In this document: positions 8,435-16,371 of the stretch, one piece after another
Layout: each line of letters starts with the position of its first letter
How positions within the stretch are numbered: position 1 is the first letter of the stretch
From: Collinsella bouchesdurhonensis
Lineage (GTDB): Bacteria; Actinomycetota; Coriobacteriia; Coriobacteriales; Coriobacteriaceae
Length of the DNA stretch: 64,000 bases
Assembly (NCBI RefSeq): GCF_900155365.1
Contig: NZ_LT699739.1
Location: forward strand, 242,333 to 306,332
Direction of reading: 5' to 3'
Position numbers and translations under genes: made by a program
Notes under the pieces: model-generated
Databases searched by the model: none
What the model saw: only the letters and a program-made list of their open reading frames with translations
What the model was told of the DNA's origin: nothing

Positions 8435-9793
8435 ATGTCTCTTTCACAACTTAACGGCAAAACGTATCTGATCAAGACGTTTGGTTGCCAGATGAATATG
8501 CACGACTCTGAGCGTGTGAGCGGTCTGTTGGACTCTTGTGGCTGTTTGGAGGTTGCCACCCCCGAGGAAGCCGACATTGTTGTTTTTATGACCTGCTGTG
8601 TTCGCGAGGCTGCCGATACGAGGCTTTACGGGCAATGCCTGTCTTGCAAGAGCCTACCTGCTCCTCCGTCCGGAAAGCGCGTAATTGCCGTTGGCGGCTG
8701 CATTGCCCAGCGTGATGGGGAAGGTCTTTTAACCAATCTGGATAACGTTGACGTTGTCTTTGGCACGCATAGTATCGCTCATGTTGGCGATTTGATAGCC
8801 CAGGCCTTTGACGATGGCAACCATCATGTTCGCTGTGAGGAGCATGAAGAGAACCCAGCGACTACGATGCCCTGGCATCGTGCCACCTCTTATCATGCCT
8901 GGGTTCCCATCATGACGGGCTGTAATAATTTTTGCTCATATTGCATTGTGCCCTACGTGCGTGGTCGCGAAAAGAGCCGTCCATTCGATGAGATTGTGGA
9001 CGAAGTAACCGCTCTATCTCGCATGGGCGTGCGTGAAGTGACCCTTTTGGGACAAAACGTTAACTCTTATGGTCGTGATCTGTTCGGTTCGCCTCGTTTT
9101 GCTGAGCTGCTTCGCCGTGTTGGCGATACGGGCATCGAGCGTATCTTCTTCACTTCTTCTCATCCCAAGGATCTGTTGCCTGAGACTATCGATGCCATGG
9201 CAGAGGTTCCTGCCGTTATGCCGCAGCTCCATCTTGCTGTGCAGTCTGGTTCGTCTCGAATTCTCAAGCTCATGAACAGGCGCTATACACGTGAGTCTTA
9301 TCTTGACCTGATTGAGCGCGTGCGGGACCGTATTCCCGACATTGCTCTTTCGACTGATATCATTGTGGGCTTCCCGGGCGAGACCGAGGAAGATTTTGAG
9401 CAGACCCTCTCCTTGGCCGAGACCGTTCGTTACGCTCAGGCATATACGTTCATCTATTCCAAGCGCCCTGGAACGCCGGCAGCCGAGATCGATGATCCTA
9501 CGCCGCGCGAGGTTATTCTGGAGCGATTCAATCGACTCGTTCATGTTGTCGAAACCACGGCGAACGAGTTCAACCAGCACGATCTTCATCGTGTGGTGCC
9601 TGCACTCATTGAGGGCACCTCGAAGAAGAACGCATCCATCTTGATGGGGAAGAGTGCAAAAAACCAAACGGTTCACGCGCCTATTCCTGCTGGTTATTCA
9701 ATTGATCAGCTTGTGGGCAAAATCGTTGATGTTGATGTCGATGTCGCGCGCACTTGGTATCTTTCCGGCACGGTGACCGGCGATCCGCGATGA
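8435..9793 (+). CDS. miaB: tRNA-2-methylthio-N6-dimethylallyladenosine synthase MiaB
   Basis: Radical SAM methylthiotransferase that completes ms2i6A37 in tRNAs reading U-starting codons. Cluster cysteines are in TFGCQMN, MTCCVRE and GGCIAQR; the radical SAM cysteines are in GCNNFCSYCIVPYVRG near residue 160; a TRAM domain ends the protein. The length of 452 aa is normal. The ATG overlaps no neighbour and lies 3 bp after spoVS. The 3' end overlaps miaA by four bases (ATGA), linking two consecutive steps of one modification. Confidence 0.96.
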   Translation: MSLSQLNGKTYLIKTFGCQMNMHDSERVSGLLDSCGCLEVATPEEADIVVFMTCCVREAADTRLYGQCLSCKSLPAPPSGKRVIAVGGCIAQRDGEGLLTNLDNVDVVFGTHSIAHVGDLIAQAFDDGNHHVRCEEHEENPATTMPWHRATSYHAWVPIMTGCNNFCSYCIVPYVRGREKSRPFDEIVDEVTALSRMGVREVTLLGQNVNSYGRDLFGSPRFAELLRRVGDTGIERIFFTSSHPKDLLPETIDAMAEVPAVMPQLHLAVQSGSSRILKLMNRRYTRESYLDLIERVRDRIPDIALSTDIIVGFPGETEEDFEQTLSLAETVRYAQAYTFIYSKRPGTPAAEIDDPTPREVILERFNRLVHVVETTANEFNQHDLHRVVPALIEGTSKKNASILMGKSAKNQTVHAPIPAGYSIDQLVGKIVDVDVDVARTWYLSGTVTGDPR

Positions 9794-10731
9794 GTCTCGA
9801 TTCCTTGCTGGCTCACGTTATTGTAATTGCCGGTCCCACCGCTGTGGGAAAAAGTGCTACTGCCGACTGTCTTGCGCAGCGCTGGGATACTGAGGTCCTT
9901 TCGGCGGATGCTATGCAGGTCTATACGGGGATGGATATCGGTACTGCAAAGACGCCCGTTGACGAACGACCCGTTCCGCTTAGGCTTGTCGACATTGTTT
10001 CCCCCACCACTGCCTATTCCGCAGCGCTGTACCAACACGATGCTCGTGCGCTCATTGATGAGAAACAGCAAAGGGGGGATGTAGCGCTGATGTGCGGTGG
10101 TACAGGACTGTATATTAATGCCGCCCTCGATGACATGCGTTTTCCATCAGGGGAGTTTGAAGACGAGCGCCGCCTTGCCTATCAAGAACTTGCCAGTTCA
10201 ATGGGCTACGACTATATGCATCGGCTTCTTGCGCAGCGCGATCCCAAAAGTGCCGAGGTCATACATCCGCATAATGTTCGTCGTGTCATTCGCGCCCTTG
10301 AAATGGCTGATGACGGCTTGTGCTATGCCGATCAGAAAGTCGGATTTTCGACGCCTAAGGAATGCTATCCCTCTATGCGCTTCTGTCTTTCCATGAATCG
10401 CGAGGAGCTTTATCGACGCATCGACACGCGTGTTGATGTGATGATTGAGCTCGGTCTTGTTGATGAGGTTAAGCATCTCTTGGAGATGGGGCTGCAGCGC
10501 GATTCCACTGCCTCCCAGGCCATCGGCTATAAGGAGATTCTTCAGTATCTCAATGGCGAATTGTCGCTTGATGAGGCAATTGAGCTGATCAAGCGTGGTT
10601 CGCGTAGATATGCGAAGCGCCAACTTTCATGGTTTAGGCGCGACACGCGTTACCATTGGATTGAGGTTGATGGCCTTTCCGCGTCAGATACTGCCGATGA
10701 GGTGCAGAGGCTTATTGAGGGTGCCGCGTGA
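9790..10731 (+). CDS. miaA: tRNA dimethylallyltransferase MiaA
   Basis: Transfers dimethylallyl from DMAPP to A37 of tRNA, making the substrate of MiaB. The P-loop is IAGPTAVGKSATA near residue 15, followed by LSADAMQVYTGMDIGTAKT and FCLSMNREELYRRID. The protein is 313 aa. The ATG at 9790 overlaps the miaB stop (ATGA) and is preferred over an earlier in-frame start at 9754. Its stop overlaps the GTG start of hflX (GTGA), so miaB-miaA-hflX form one translationally coupled operon. Confidence 0.96.
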   Translation: MSLDSLLAHVIVIAGPTAVGKSATADCLAQRWDTEVLSADAMQVYTGMDIGTAKTPVDERPVPLRLVDIVSPTTAYSAALYQHDARALIDEKQQRGDVALMCGGTGLYINAALDDMRFPSGEFEDERRLAYQELASSMGYDYMHRLLAQRDPKSAEVIHPHNVRRVIRALEMADDGLCYADQKVGFSTPKECYPSMRFCLSMNREELYRRIDTRVDVMIELGLVDEVKHLLEMGLQRDSTASQAIGYKEILQYLNGELSLDEAIELIKRGSRRYAKRQLSWFRRDTRYHWIEVDGLSASDTADEVQRLIEGAA

Positions 10732-12065
10732 GTCGATTTTCTTTTTTGTCTACAGAGCTCGAACCTGAACGTGTTTTACTTGTTGGGGTTGATTTTCGAA
10801 ATGGCGCCTGGCCGGTAGACCGCTCGCTCGATGAGCTTGAGCGGCTTGCTCATACTGCTGGCGCTCTCACTGTTGGTCGCGTTGTCCAGCGGCTCGATAA
10901 GCCCATTCCGAAATCTTTTATTGGATCTGGTAAGGTCGAAGAGGTCCGTCGGCTTGTCGCTGCTCTTGATGTCAATACGGTTATTTTCGATGATGATTTG
11001 ACGCCTGCTCAGCAAAGTCATCTGGAGAAAACGATTGGTGAGCCTACTAAGATTATCGACCGCACGGCTTTGATTTTGGATATTTTCGGCCTGCATGCTA
11101 AAACGCGTGAGGGGCGTATCCAAGTTCAACTCGCGCAGCTTCAGTATCTTTTACCCCGACTTAGGGGCATGTGGTCCCATCTTGCCAAAGAGCAGACTCG
11201 TGGTGGCATTGGAAGCCGCTTTGGCCAGGGTGAAAGTCAGCTTGAGGTTGACAGGCGCTTGATTCGCAACAAGATTGTCTCTTTGAGGCGCGAGCTTAAT
11301 GGTTTAGAAAAGCGCCGTTCTGTTCAGACCAAAAGCAGGAAAGAGTCTACTGCGTTTAGGGTTGCACTTGCGGGCTATACGAATGCTGGAAAGTCGACGT
11401 TGCTTAATGCATTGACTGATGCGGGTGTTCTTTCAGAAGATAAGTTATTTGCAACGCTCGATCCAACCACTCGCTCCTATAGTCTTCCCGGCGGTCGCGT
11501 TGTTACCATTACCGATACGGTCGGATTTATCCAAAAACTGCCCCATGGCCTCGTCGAGGCGTTTAAATCGACGCTTGCTGAGGTTCTTGAAGCAGATCTA
11601 ATTCTAAAAATCGTTGACTATTCCGATGAGGATGCTGATTTGCATCTAGAAGCGGTTAATCGAGTGCTCGATGAAATCGGCGCCGGTGAACAGCTTTCCG
11701 TTACGGTGAATAATAAATGTGACCGTTTTGAAGCGTCCTATGTCCACGCTCTCGAATCGCGCTATCCAGATCAGGTATTTTGCTCTGCCTATACTGGCTA
11801 TGGTATAGATTCCCTTATTGATACCTTAGCTCTTCGTGCCTCTGCTTCCGATCAGTTGCTCACGGTGATGCTGCCCTATGCAAATGCGTCGCTGCGCGCT
11901 CAAATCCATGAGCAGGGAGTGATCTTGAATGAAGAGTTTATTCCTGAAGGCATGCTTATCACAGCAAAGGTTCCTTCTAAGCTAGCTGGCCTTTTGCGTC
12001 AGTATGAACAGGGACCCGCAGGCAAGGCAGAGTGCGAGAGTCTCCCGTTAGCTACCGAAGATTAG
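10728..12065 (+). CDS. hflX: Ribosome-associated GTPase HflX
   Basis: GTPase that splits stalled 70S ribosomes. The N-terminal HflX domain includes FIGSGKVEEVRRL and the region DRTALILDIFGLHAKTREGR, then a glycine-rich linker (RGGIGSRFGQGESQLE); the G domain follows with AGYTNAGKSTLLN (G1), DTVGFI (G3) and NNKCD (G4). It is 445 aa. The GTG start at 10728 overlaps the miaA stop. The gene converges on the next gene (12048-12764, minus), with 18 bp of overlapping 3' ends. Confidence 0.95.
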   Translation: MSRFSFLSTELEPERVLLVGVDFRNGAWPVDRSLDELERLAHTAGALTVGRVVQRLDKPIPKSFIGSGKVEEVRRLVAALDVNTVIFDDDLTPAQQSHLEKTIGEPTKIIDRTALILDIFGLHAKTREGRIQVQLAQLQYLLPRLRGMWSHLAKEQTRGGIGSRFGQGESQLEVDRRLIRNKIVSLRRELNGLEKRRSVQTKSRKESTAFRVALAGYTNAGKSTLLNALTDAGVLSEDKLFATLDPTTRSYSLPGGRVVTITDTVGFIQKLPHGLVEAFKSTLAEVLEADLILKIVDYSDEDADLHLEAVNRVLDEIGAGEQLSVTVNNKCDRFEASYVHALESRYPDQVFCSAYTGYGIDSLIDTLALRASASDQLLTVMLPYANASLRAQIHEQGVILNEEFIPEGMLITAKVPSKLAGLLRQYEQGPAGKAECESLPLATED

Positions 12066-12764
12066 CTCCAGGGCCAATAGTGCAAGGGGTTGATGGATGA
12101 GGTAGATCAGCAGGCTTTTTGTACCAATCCATTCTAGGAGCCGGCTCCATCTCCTTGTTGCCCACGAAGGGTATTCTTTTGCCCTTTCATCAAATAGACG
12201 AGCGCATCCTGCTCCTACCGTATACATAAAGAAATACGGTATCAATGGATAATAGTCCCCTGACATAAAAGTGGGGGAGGGAAAGCCAAGCCAGGCGAGA
12301 TGTTCTATCGGATAGGTTACTCGTGGAATTTGATATGTAAGGAAAAAAGCTGCAAGAGCTACTATCGTTATGAGCAGCGGATGGGGCGTTTTGATTTTTT
12401 CGAAGCACGCAAAAAGAAGCGTCGAGGCACCCATGCAGAATAAAATTCCATAGGTAACGGGCGTGTCGACGCTGGCAACACTTGTGGCTATCCATACAAG
12501 AAGAGCCATAGCGGAATATAGAAGGCCTCGCTTTAGGTTATTTCTCGAAAAAGACGTGGACCATCCAGCAAGAAATAGAAAAGTCCAGCTGATGGAGCAT
12601 CGCCAGATATCTTGAAAAGAGCCTAAGGTGAACCAGTTCATGGGCAAGGCGTAGAGATAGGCCAAGTCATAGCAGATATGAAAAGACACCATAGAGATGA
12701 TGGTTAATCCTCGGATGTCGTCAATGATATGGATTCTGCCTTGGGAACTGAGCGTTTTTTCCAT
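12048..12764 (-). CDS. DUF1624 / heparan-alpha-glucosaminide N-acetyltransferase-like membrane protein
   Basis: A 238-aa integral membrane protein with about seven hydrophobic helices. The start (IHIIDDIRGLTIISMVSFHICYDL) carries the D-x-x-RG and HxxYDL pattern of the DUF1624 / HGSNAT-like acyltransferase family, with YPLIPYFFMYTVGAG and LIYLIHQPLAL further on. Members are thought to move acetyl groups across the membrane to sugars; the substrate here is unknown. Its start lies 5 bp after the lexA stop in the same direction with no terminator between, so it probably follows the SOS control of lexA. Its 3' end overlaps hflX by 18 bp. Confidence 0.82.
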   Translation of the reverse strand: MEKTLSSQGRIHIIDDIRGLTIISMVSFHICYDLAYLYALPMNWFTLGSFQDIWRCSISWTFLFLAGWSTSFSRNNLKRGLLYSAMALLVWIATSVASVDTPVTYGILFCMGASTLLFACFEKIKTPHPLLITIVALAAFFLTYQIPRVTYPIEHLAWLGFPSPTFMSGDYYPLIPYFFMYTVGAGCARLFDERAKEYPSWATRRWSRLLEWIGTKSLLIYLIHQPLALLALELIFGS

Positions 12765-12769
12765 TGGCG

Positions 12770-13420
12770 TTACAGACGACGCATGAGGGCGACAACCTTG
12801 CCAAGAATGGTTGGGTTGTCAGCGAAGATGGGCTCCATTGCATCGTTTTCCGGCTGAAGACGAACTCTGCCGCGTTCTTTATAGAATGTTTTGACTGTTG
12901 CAGAGCCATCGATCATAGCAACGACTATGTCGCCATTCATTGCGCTGGGTTGTTCGCGAACAATAATGTAATCACCGTTGTAGATGCCGACGTTGATCAT
13001 CGAGTTGCCATGGACTTCAAGAATAAAGGAGCTTGAGTCTGAGGCGATTTCGGTTGGGATGGTAAAGGTATCTTCGATATTTTGTTCTGCCAATATCGGC
13101 ATGCCTGCGGCCACGCGGCCAACAAGTGGAAGGGAGACAACACCTCGCATCTCGGGTACAGGAGATTCCTGTGAGATGTCGAGGTTATTATCGGGATTGC
13201 CCTCCTGCTCAAATACCTCCAGAGCGCGAGGCTTGGTTTTATCTCGCTTGATGAGGCCATGGGCCTCCAGAGCGGAGAGATGTGCATGTACGGTTGAAGG
13301 GGAGGAGAGGCCAACAGCTGCTGCCATTTCGCGAACACTGGGCGGATAGCCCTTCTCCGTCTGGTAGGAGCGGATGAAATCGTAGATTTGCTGTTGGCGC
13401 TTGGTGATCTTGCGTGCCAT
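12770..13420 (-). CDS. lexA: LexA repressor
   Basis: SOS repressor and self-cleaving serine peptidase (S24). The N-terminal winged helix spans residues 1-65 (PPSVREMAAAVGLSSPSTVHAHL is the helix-turn-helix region). The cleavage site is A105-G106 in VGRVAAGMP; the catalytic dyad is S140 (EVHGNSM) and K177 (SATVKTFY). At 216 aa it is normal. The ATG at 13420 has GGAG upstream. Three LexA boxes lie between this gene and the divergent LysM gene, so it is very probably self-regulated. Confidence 0.97.
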   Translation of the reverse strand: MARKITKRQQQIYDFIRSYQTEKGYPPSVREMAAAVGLSSPSTVHAHLSALEAHGLIKRDKTKPRALEVFEQEGNPDNNLDISQESPVPEMRGVVSLPLVGRVAAGMPILAEQNIEDTFTIPTEIASDSSSFILEVHGNSMINVGIYNGDYIIVREQPSAMNGDIVVAMIDGSATVKTFYKERGRVRLQPENDAMEPIFADNPTILGKVVALMRRL

Positions 13421-13436
13421 ACTTACTCCTCAAACC

Positions 13437-13450
13437 CAAACAAATGTTCG
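13437..13450. promoter_or_regulatory. LexA box A (proximal to lexA)
   Basis: CAAACAAATGTTCG differs from CGAAC-N4-GTTCG at one position. It lies 16 bp upstream of the lexA start codon and would cover the lexA leader or ribosome-binding region, consistent with self-repression. Confidence 0.65.
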
Positions 13451-13458
13451 AATTTCTA

Positions 13459-13488
13459 TTGACTGGAACAACTGTTCGTAGATAATAA
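13459..13488 (+). promoter_or_regulatory. Promoter of the LysM gene overlapping a LexA box
   Basis: TTGACT (13459-13464), an 18-bp spacer and TAATAA (13483-13488) make a plausible promoter toward the LysM gene. LexA box B starts directly after the -35 element, the same geometry as at recA. The promoter for lexA itself on the other strand could not be resolved. Confidence 0.6.
13465..13478. promoter_or_regulatory. LexA box B
   Basis: GGAACAACTGTTCG has one mismatch to CGAAC-N4-GTTCG. It lies within the promoter facing the LysM gene, and about 45 bp upstream of the lexA start codon. Confidence 0.75.
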
Positions 13489-13492
13489 TATA

Positions 13493-13506
13493 CGAACATT
13501 CGTTCT
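13493..13506. promoter_or_regulatory. LexA box C
   Basis: CGAACATTCGTTCT has one mismatch to CGAAC-N4-GTTCG. It lies 14 bp beyond box B, about one and a third helical turns, and could allow cooperative or stepwise repression of both genes. Confidence 0.72.
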
Positions 13507-13573
13507 TGCGCTAGTACCTTTGTCCGCGCAAGGATATATAACTCTTCTTGGAACGAACAAGAGAGGTGTAGAG

Positions 13574-14002
13574 ATGAATAATTCCATGACATACGGTAAC
13601 TTGGCGCTTAAGTCGTATAACATGCATCCTTCATTCCAAGTTATTGATGGTAATTCTCGTTCTTTCAATCATGCGTGCACCTTTACCCAGAAGGCTCCAG
13701 TAGCAAATGCGCGTCCAAAAGCTGGTTTGTTTTTCGTTGTTGTCATCGCTATAATCGCGCTTTCTTTTACCTTCTTTACTTCTGCTGCTTCCCAGCGTGC
13801 TTTTGATACCGCTTCTGCGAATGCTTCGCGGGCTGTCATCTCTGTTCAATCGGGCGATACGCTTTGGGATATCGCTGAGGAACATCCTGTTTCGCACTTG
13901 AGTACTTCTGATACCGTTGCGCTGATTCGCTCTTGGAATGGCCTTACTTCTTCTGAACTCTCTATTGGTATGGACCTTCTGGTTCCCGCTTCCTTTCAAT
14001 AG
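13574..14002 (+). CDS. LysM-domain membrane protein, likely SOS-induced cell division inhibitor
   Basis: A 142-aa protein with a cytoplasmic N terminus (1-50), one transmembrane helix (about 51-70, GLFFVVVIAIIALSFTFF), a linker, and a LysM domain (about 88-137, with VQSGDTLWDIAEEH and the ending IGMDLLVP) that would bind peptidoglycan. It is divergent from lexA with SOS boxes between them. YneA of Bacillus and Rv2719c of Mycobacterium tuberculosis have this architecture and position and block division during SOS; the same role is inferred here. The ATG at 13574 has GAGAGGTG upstream. nrdR follows 52 bp downstream. Confidence 0.85.
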   Translation: MNNSMTYGNLALKSYNMHPSFQVIDGNSRSFNHACTFTQKAPVANARPKAGLFFVVVIAIIALSFTFFTSAASQRAFDTASANASRAVISVQSGDTLWDIAEEHPVSHLSTSDTVALIRSWNGLTSSELSIGMDLLVPASFQ

Positions 14003-14054
14003 GGATTTCTTATTGCATGGGGTATTCTGATTTTTACTAGATTCGGAGGTTCCC

Positions 14055-14498
14055 ATGCGTTGTCCAAAGTGCGGTAATGCCGATACTCGTGTTGTAGACT
14101 CGCGTACCCAAGAAGCGACCAATGCTATTAAGCGCCGTCGCGAATGCCGCGGCTGCGGTTTTCGATTTACAACATTCGAGCGTTGCGAAGACCCCATCGA
14201 AGTCATAAAAAGCGATGGTTCCACTCAGCCTTTCGATAGAAATAAGCTTCTAGTGGGTCTTATGAGAGCTACGTCAAAACGTGATATCGATCTTGCCGCT
14301 CTTAACGGTCTTATCGACGATATAGAGCGTGAGCTGCGCAGCAGCACGCTTACCGCTGTTAGCTCTCATGAAATTGGCGATATGGTCCTTAAGCGTCTTG
14401 AAAAACTCGATAAAGTGGCCTACATACGCTTCGCTTCCGTGTATCGTGACTTTAAAGATGTCGATGAGTTCTTTAAAGAACTTCAAAATTTGAGGTGA
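14055..14498 (+). CDS. nrdR: Transcriptional repressor NrdR
   Basis: Represses ribonucleotide reductase genes in response to dATP/ATP. A zinc ribbon (MRCPKCGNADTRVVDSR with CRGCGFRFTTFERCE) is followed by an ATP-cone domain (residues about 48-138). At 147 aa it is normal. Its own gene has a GGAGG ribosome-binding site. It sits behind the LysM gene as in mycobacteria and in front of dut, another dNTP-pool gene. Confidence 0.97.
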   Translation: MRCPKCGNADTRVVDSRTQEATNAIKRRRECRGCGFRFTTFERCEDPIEVIKSDGSTQPFDRNKLLVGLMRATSKRDIDLAALNGLIDDIERELRSSTLTAVSSHEIGDMVLKRLEKLDKVAYIRFASVYRDFKDVDEFFKELQNLR

Positions 14499-14506
14499 TT
14501 GCCCGT

Positions 14507-14950
14507 ATGTCTCGTGTTGATGTTTCTATTAAGCGCTTGGATCCCGCTGTAAGCCTTCCGGAATATGCTTATTCCGGTGATGCTGGTCTCGATTTGCGCT
14601 GCAATGAGAGTGTTGATCTGGCTCCCTTTGAGCGTCGTCTTGTCTCTACGGGTCTTGCTATCGCTTTGCCCGATGGGTATGCGGGTTTTGTTCAACCTCG
14701 AAGCGGCCTTGCTCTTAAGCGCGGGCTGTCTATCGTTAATACTCCTGGTCTCATTGATGCTCACTACCGCGGTGAACTCAAGGTCATTCTTATCAACCTT
14801 GATGCAAAAGAACCTATTCACCTTGAAAAGGGCGAGCGAATCGCTCAGCTTGTAATCCAGGAAGTTCCAACCGTTTGCTTGCACGAGGTTGATGAATTAG
14901 ACGAGACCGATCGTGGTGCGGGTGGTTTTGGCTCCAGTGGAGTTGCCTAG
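14507..14950 (+). CDS. dut: Deoxyuridine 5'-triphosphate nucleotidohydrolase (dUTPase)
   Basis: Hydrolyses dUTP to dUMP, keeping uracil out of DNA. All five trimeric dUTPase motifs are present: AGLDLR (I), PRSGLALK (II), GLIDAHYRGELKVIL (III), ERIAQLVI (IV) and RGAGGFGSSG (V). The ATG at 14507 with GAGG at 14492-14495 is preferred; a GTG at 14495 overlapping the nrdR stop is possible. The protein is 147 aa. It converges with the glycosyltransferase gene 18 bp away. Confidence 0.95.
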   Translation: MSRVDVSIKRLDPAVSLPEYAYSGDAGLDLRCNESVDLAPFERRLVSTGLAIALPDGYAGFVQPRSGLALKRGLSIVNTPGLIDAHYRGELKVILINLDAKEPIHLEKGERIAQLVIQEVPTVCLHEVDELDETDRGAGGFGSSGVA

Positions 14951-14968
14951 ACGCGATCGCTCCTCGTG

Positions 14969-16228
14969 CTATCGGATGTGCGCCGGTTTATCACCAATAT
15001 AGAATTCAGCAAAATGGCGTGTTCGTTTTACGGGCACGCCAACTCGTTTCATGGTTTCGATAACGATGTCTTCGGCAGCGTGCGGCTTTCGAAGTGCATT
15101 TGCATTAACAAGCAGCGCTTTAAGCGCGGCCGGATTTTCATGGAGATGATTGAGTGTGGTGATAAGCTCTCGAAAGGTAGTGGCATGCAGACTTGCACCA
15201 AACGACGTGAGCATGGTGGTGTTTGCTTTTTCTTGGCCATATGATTTACCAAGCAAGAGCATAGGTAGCTTTGCGCAAAGGCATTCTGTAACAGCGAGTC
15301 CGCCAGATTTTAGAACGGCAACATTCGATGCTTTCATGAGGGATGCCATGTCTTCAACGTAATCGAGAACCGACACGTTGTCGAGCCCCATGCCATTAAA
15401 AACCGACTTCAGGTGCATTGAATATTCTTCATCTTTGCCAGGGAGAAAAACAAAGTGCATGCGATTGAATCGGCGTAGATAGGGAATAGTTTGCTCGATA
15501 GCAGCCCTAAATCGAACATAGGGCTGCGGAAGTGAGGCGCCAGCCATAACTAATACAATTTTTTTGTCGTGGGGGAGTCCAAAGGATTTTTTTATCTGCT
15601 CGATGTCGCAAGGATCATCGAAACCGTCGCGTACGGGGATACCTGTGATCTTGATTTTGGACTCTTCAACATGGCGCGGTCTGAGAGTTTCTGCCATGAA
15701 TTCGGTTGCAACGCAGAATAAGTCGGTTTCTTTATGAGGCCACCAGCCCTCGATTTCATAATCGGTGGGGATACAGACCAGAGGGTACTCGATACCGGTA
15801 ATCAATCGTGCACCGCAGGCAACGTTTGCGGCTGTGATATGGGTCGCAATAATTGCAAGCGGTTTATTTTCGCGAACATAATCGTTAAACGAGGGAAACA
15901 TCACGCGAGACCAACCGGTACCGCCGCCCCATAGAAGACGTCCTGTAAGCGTGTAGCGCCAGGTGATGTCGTAAATTGGTCTTGTGGCCCCGGTAAAAGA
16001 GGCTGCTGTTTTATTGCCGTCAAATTTAATGCGACCATAGTCGAGAACATCCAGAACGTCGACTCTGACGTTCTCTGGAATATCATGGGTGCCGCGCAAC
16101 TTATCGATGGCTTGGGCAACGGCATTCGCTGCTGCCTTGTGTCCAGAGCCAACCGATGCGTGCATGACGGTGATGACGGGTTGAGAATTTGATTCAATTG
16201 TTGAGGCAGGGTTCTGCTCAACGCTCAT
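14969..16228 (-). CDS. MGDG-synthase-type glycosyltransferase (UgtP-like)
   Basis: A GT28/GT-B glycosyltransferase of 419 aa. The N-terminal MGDG synthase domain begins VMHASVGSGHKAAANAVAQA, the hallmark of UgtP and monogalactosyl/diglucosyl-diacylglycerol synthases; the nucleotide-sugar site is VLKSGGLAVTECLCAKLPML near residue 320. It likely transfers a sugar from a UDP-sugar to diacylglycerol to make membrane glycolipids or a lipoteichoic acid anchor; the sugar cannot be told. AAGGAG precedes the ATG, and a TAGAAT -10-like element lies about 25 bp further up. Confidence 0.85.
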   Translation of the reverse strand: MSVEQNPASTIESNSQPVITVMHASVGSGHKAAANAVAQAIDKLRGTHDIPENVRVDVLDVLDYGRIKFDGNKTAASFTGATRPIYDITWRYTLTGRLLWGGGTGWSRVMFPSFNDYVRENKPLAIIATHITAANVACGARLITGIEYPLVCIPTDYEIEGWWPHKETDLFCVATEFMAETLRPRHVEESKIKITGIPVRDGFDDPCDIEQIKKSFGLPHDKKIVLVMAGASLPQPYVRFRAAIEQTIPYLRRFNRMHFVFLPGKDEEYSMHLKSVFNGMGLDNVSVLDYVEDMASLMKASNVAVLKSGGLAVTECLCAKLPMLLLGKSYGQEKANTTMLTSFGASLHATTFRELITTLNHLHENPAALKALLVNANALRKPHAAEDIVIETMKRVGVPVKRTRHFAEFYIGDKPAHIR

Positions 16229-16371
16229 AAGGACTCCTTGTCGACATGGACTCTATTCTACGATGAGAATTGATTTGATGCGCAAGCTCGAGAGATAAAC
16301 ATGAATTGATGGGTAGTATTACCGTGTAATGCGAAACACGCATGTTGTTAGCACGCATGAAAGGATGAGCC

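Noticed and set aside
13548-13560. Additional CGAAC half-site (GGAACGAACAAG) before the LysM gene
   Set aside because: Only one arm of a LexA box is present.
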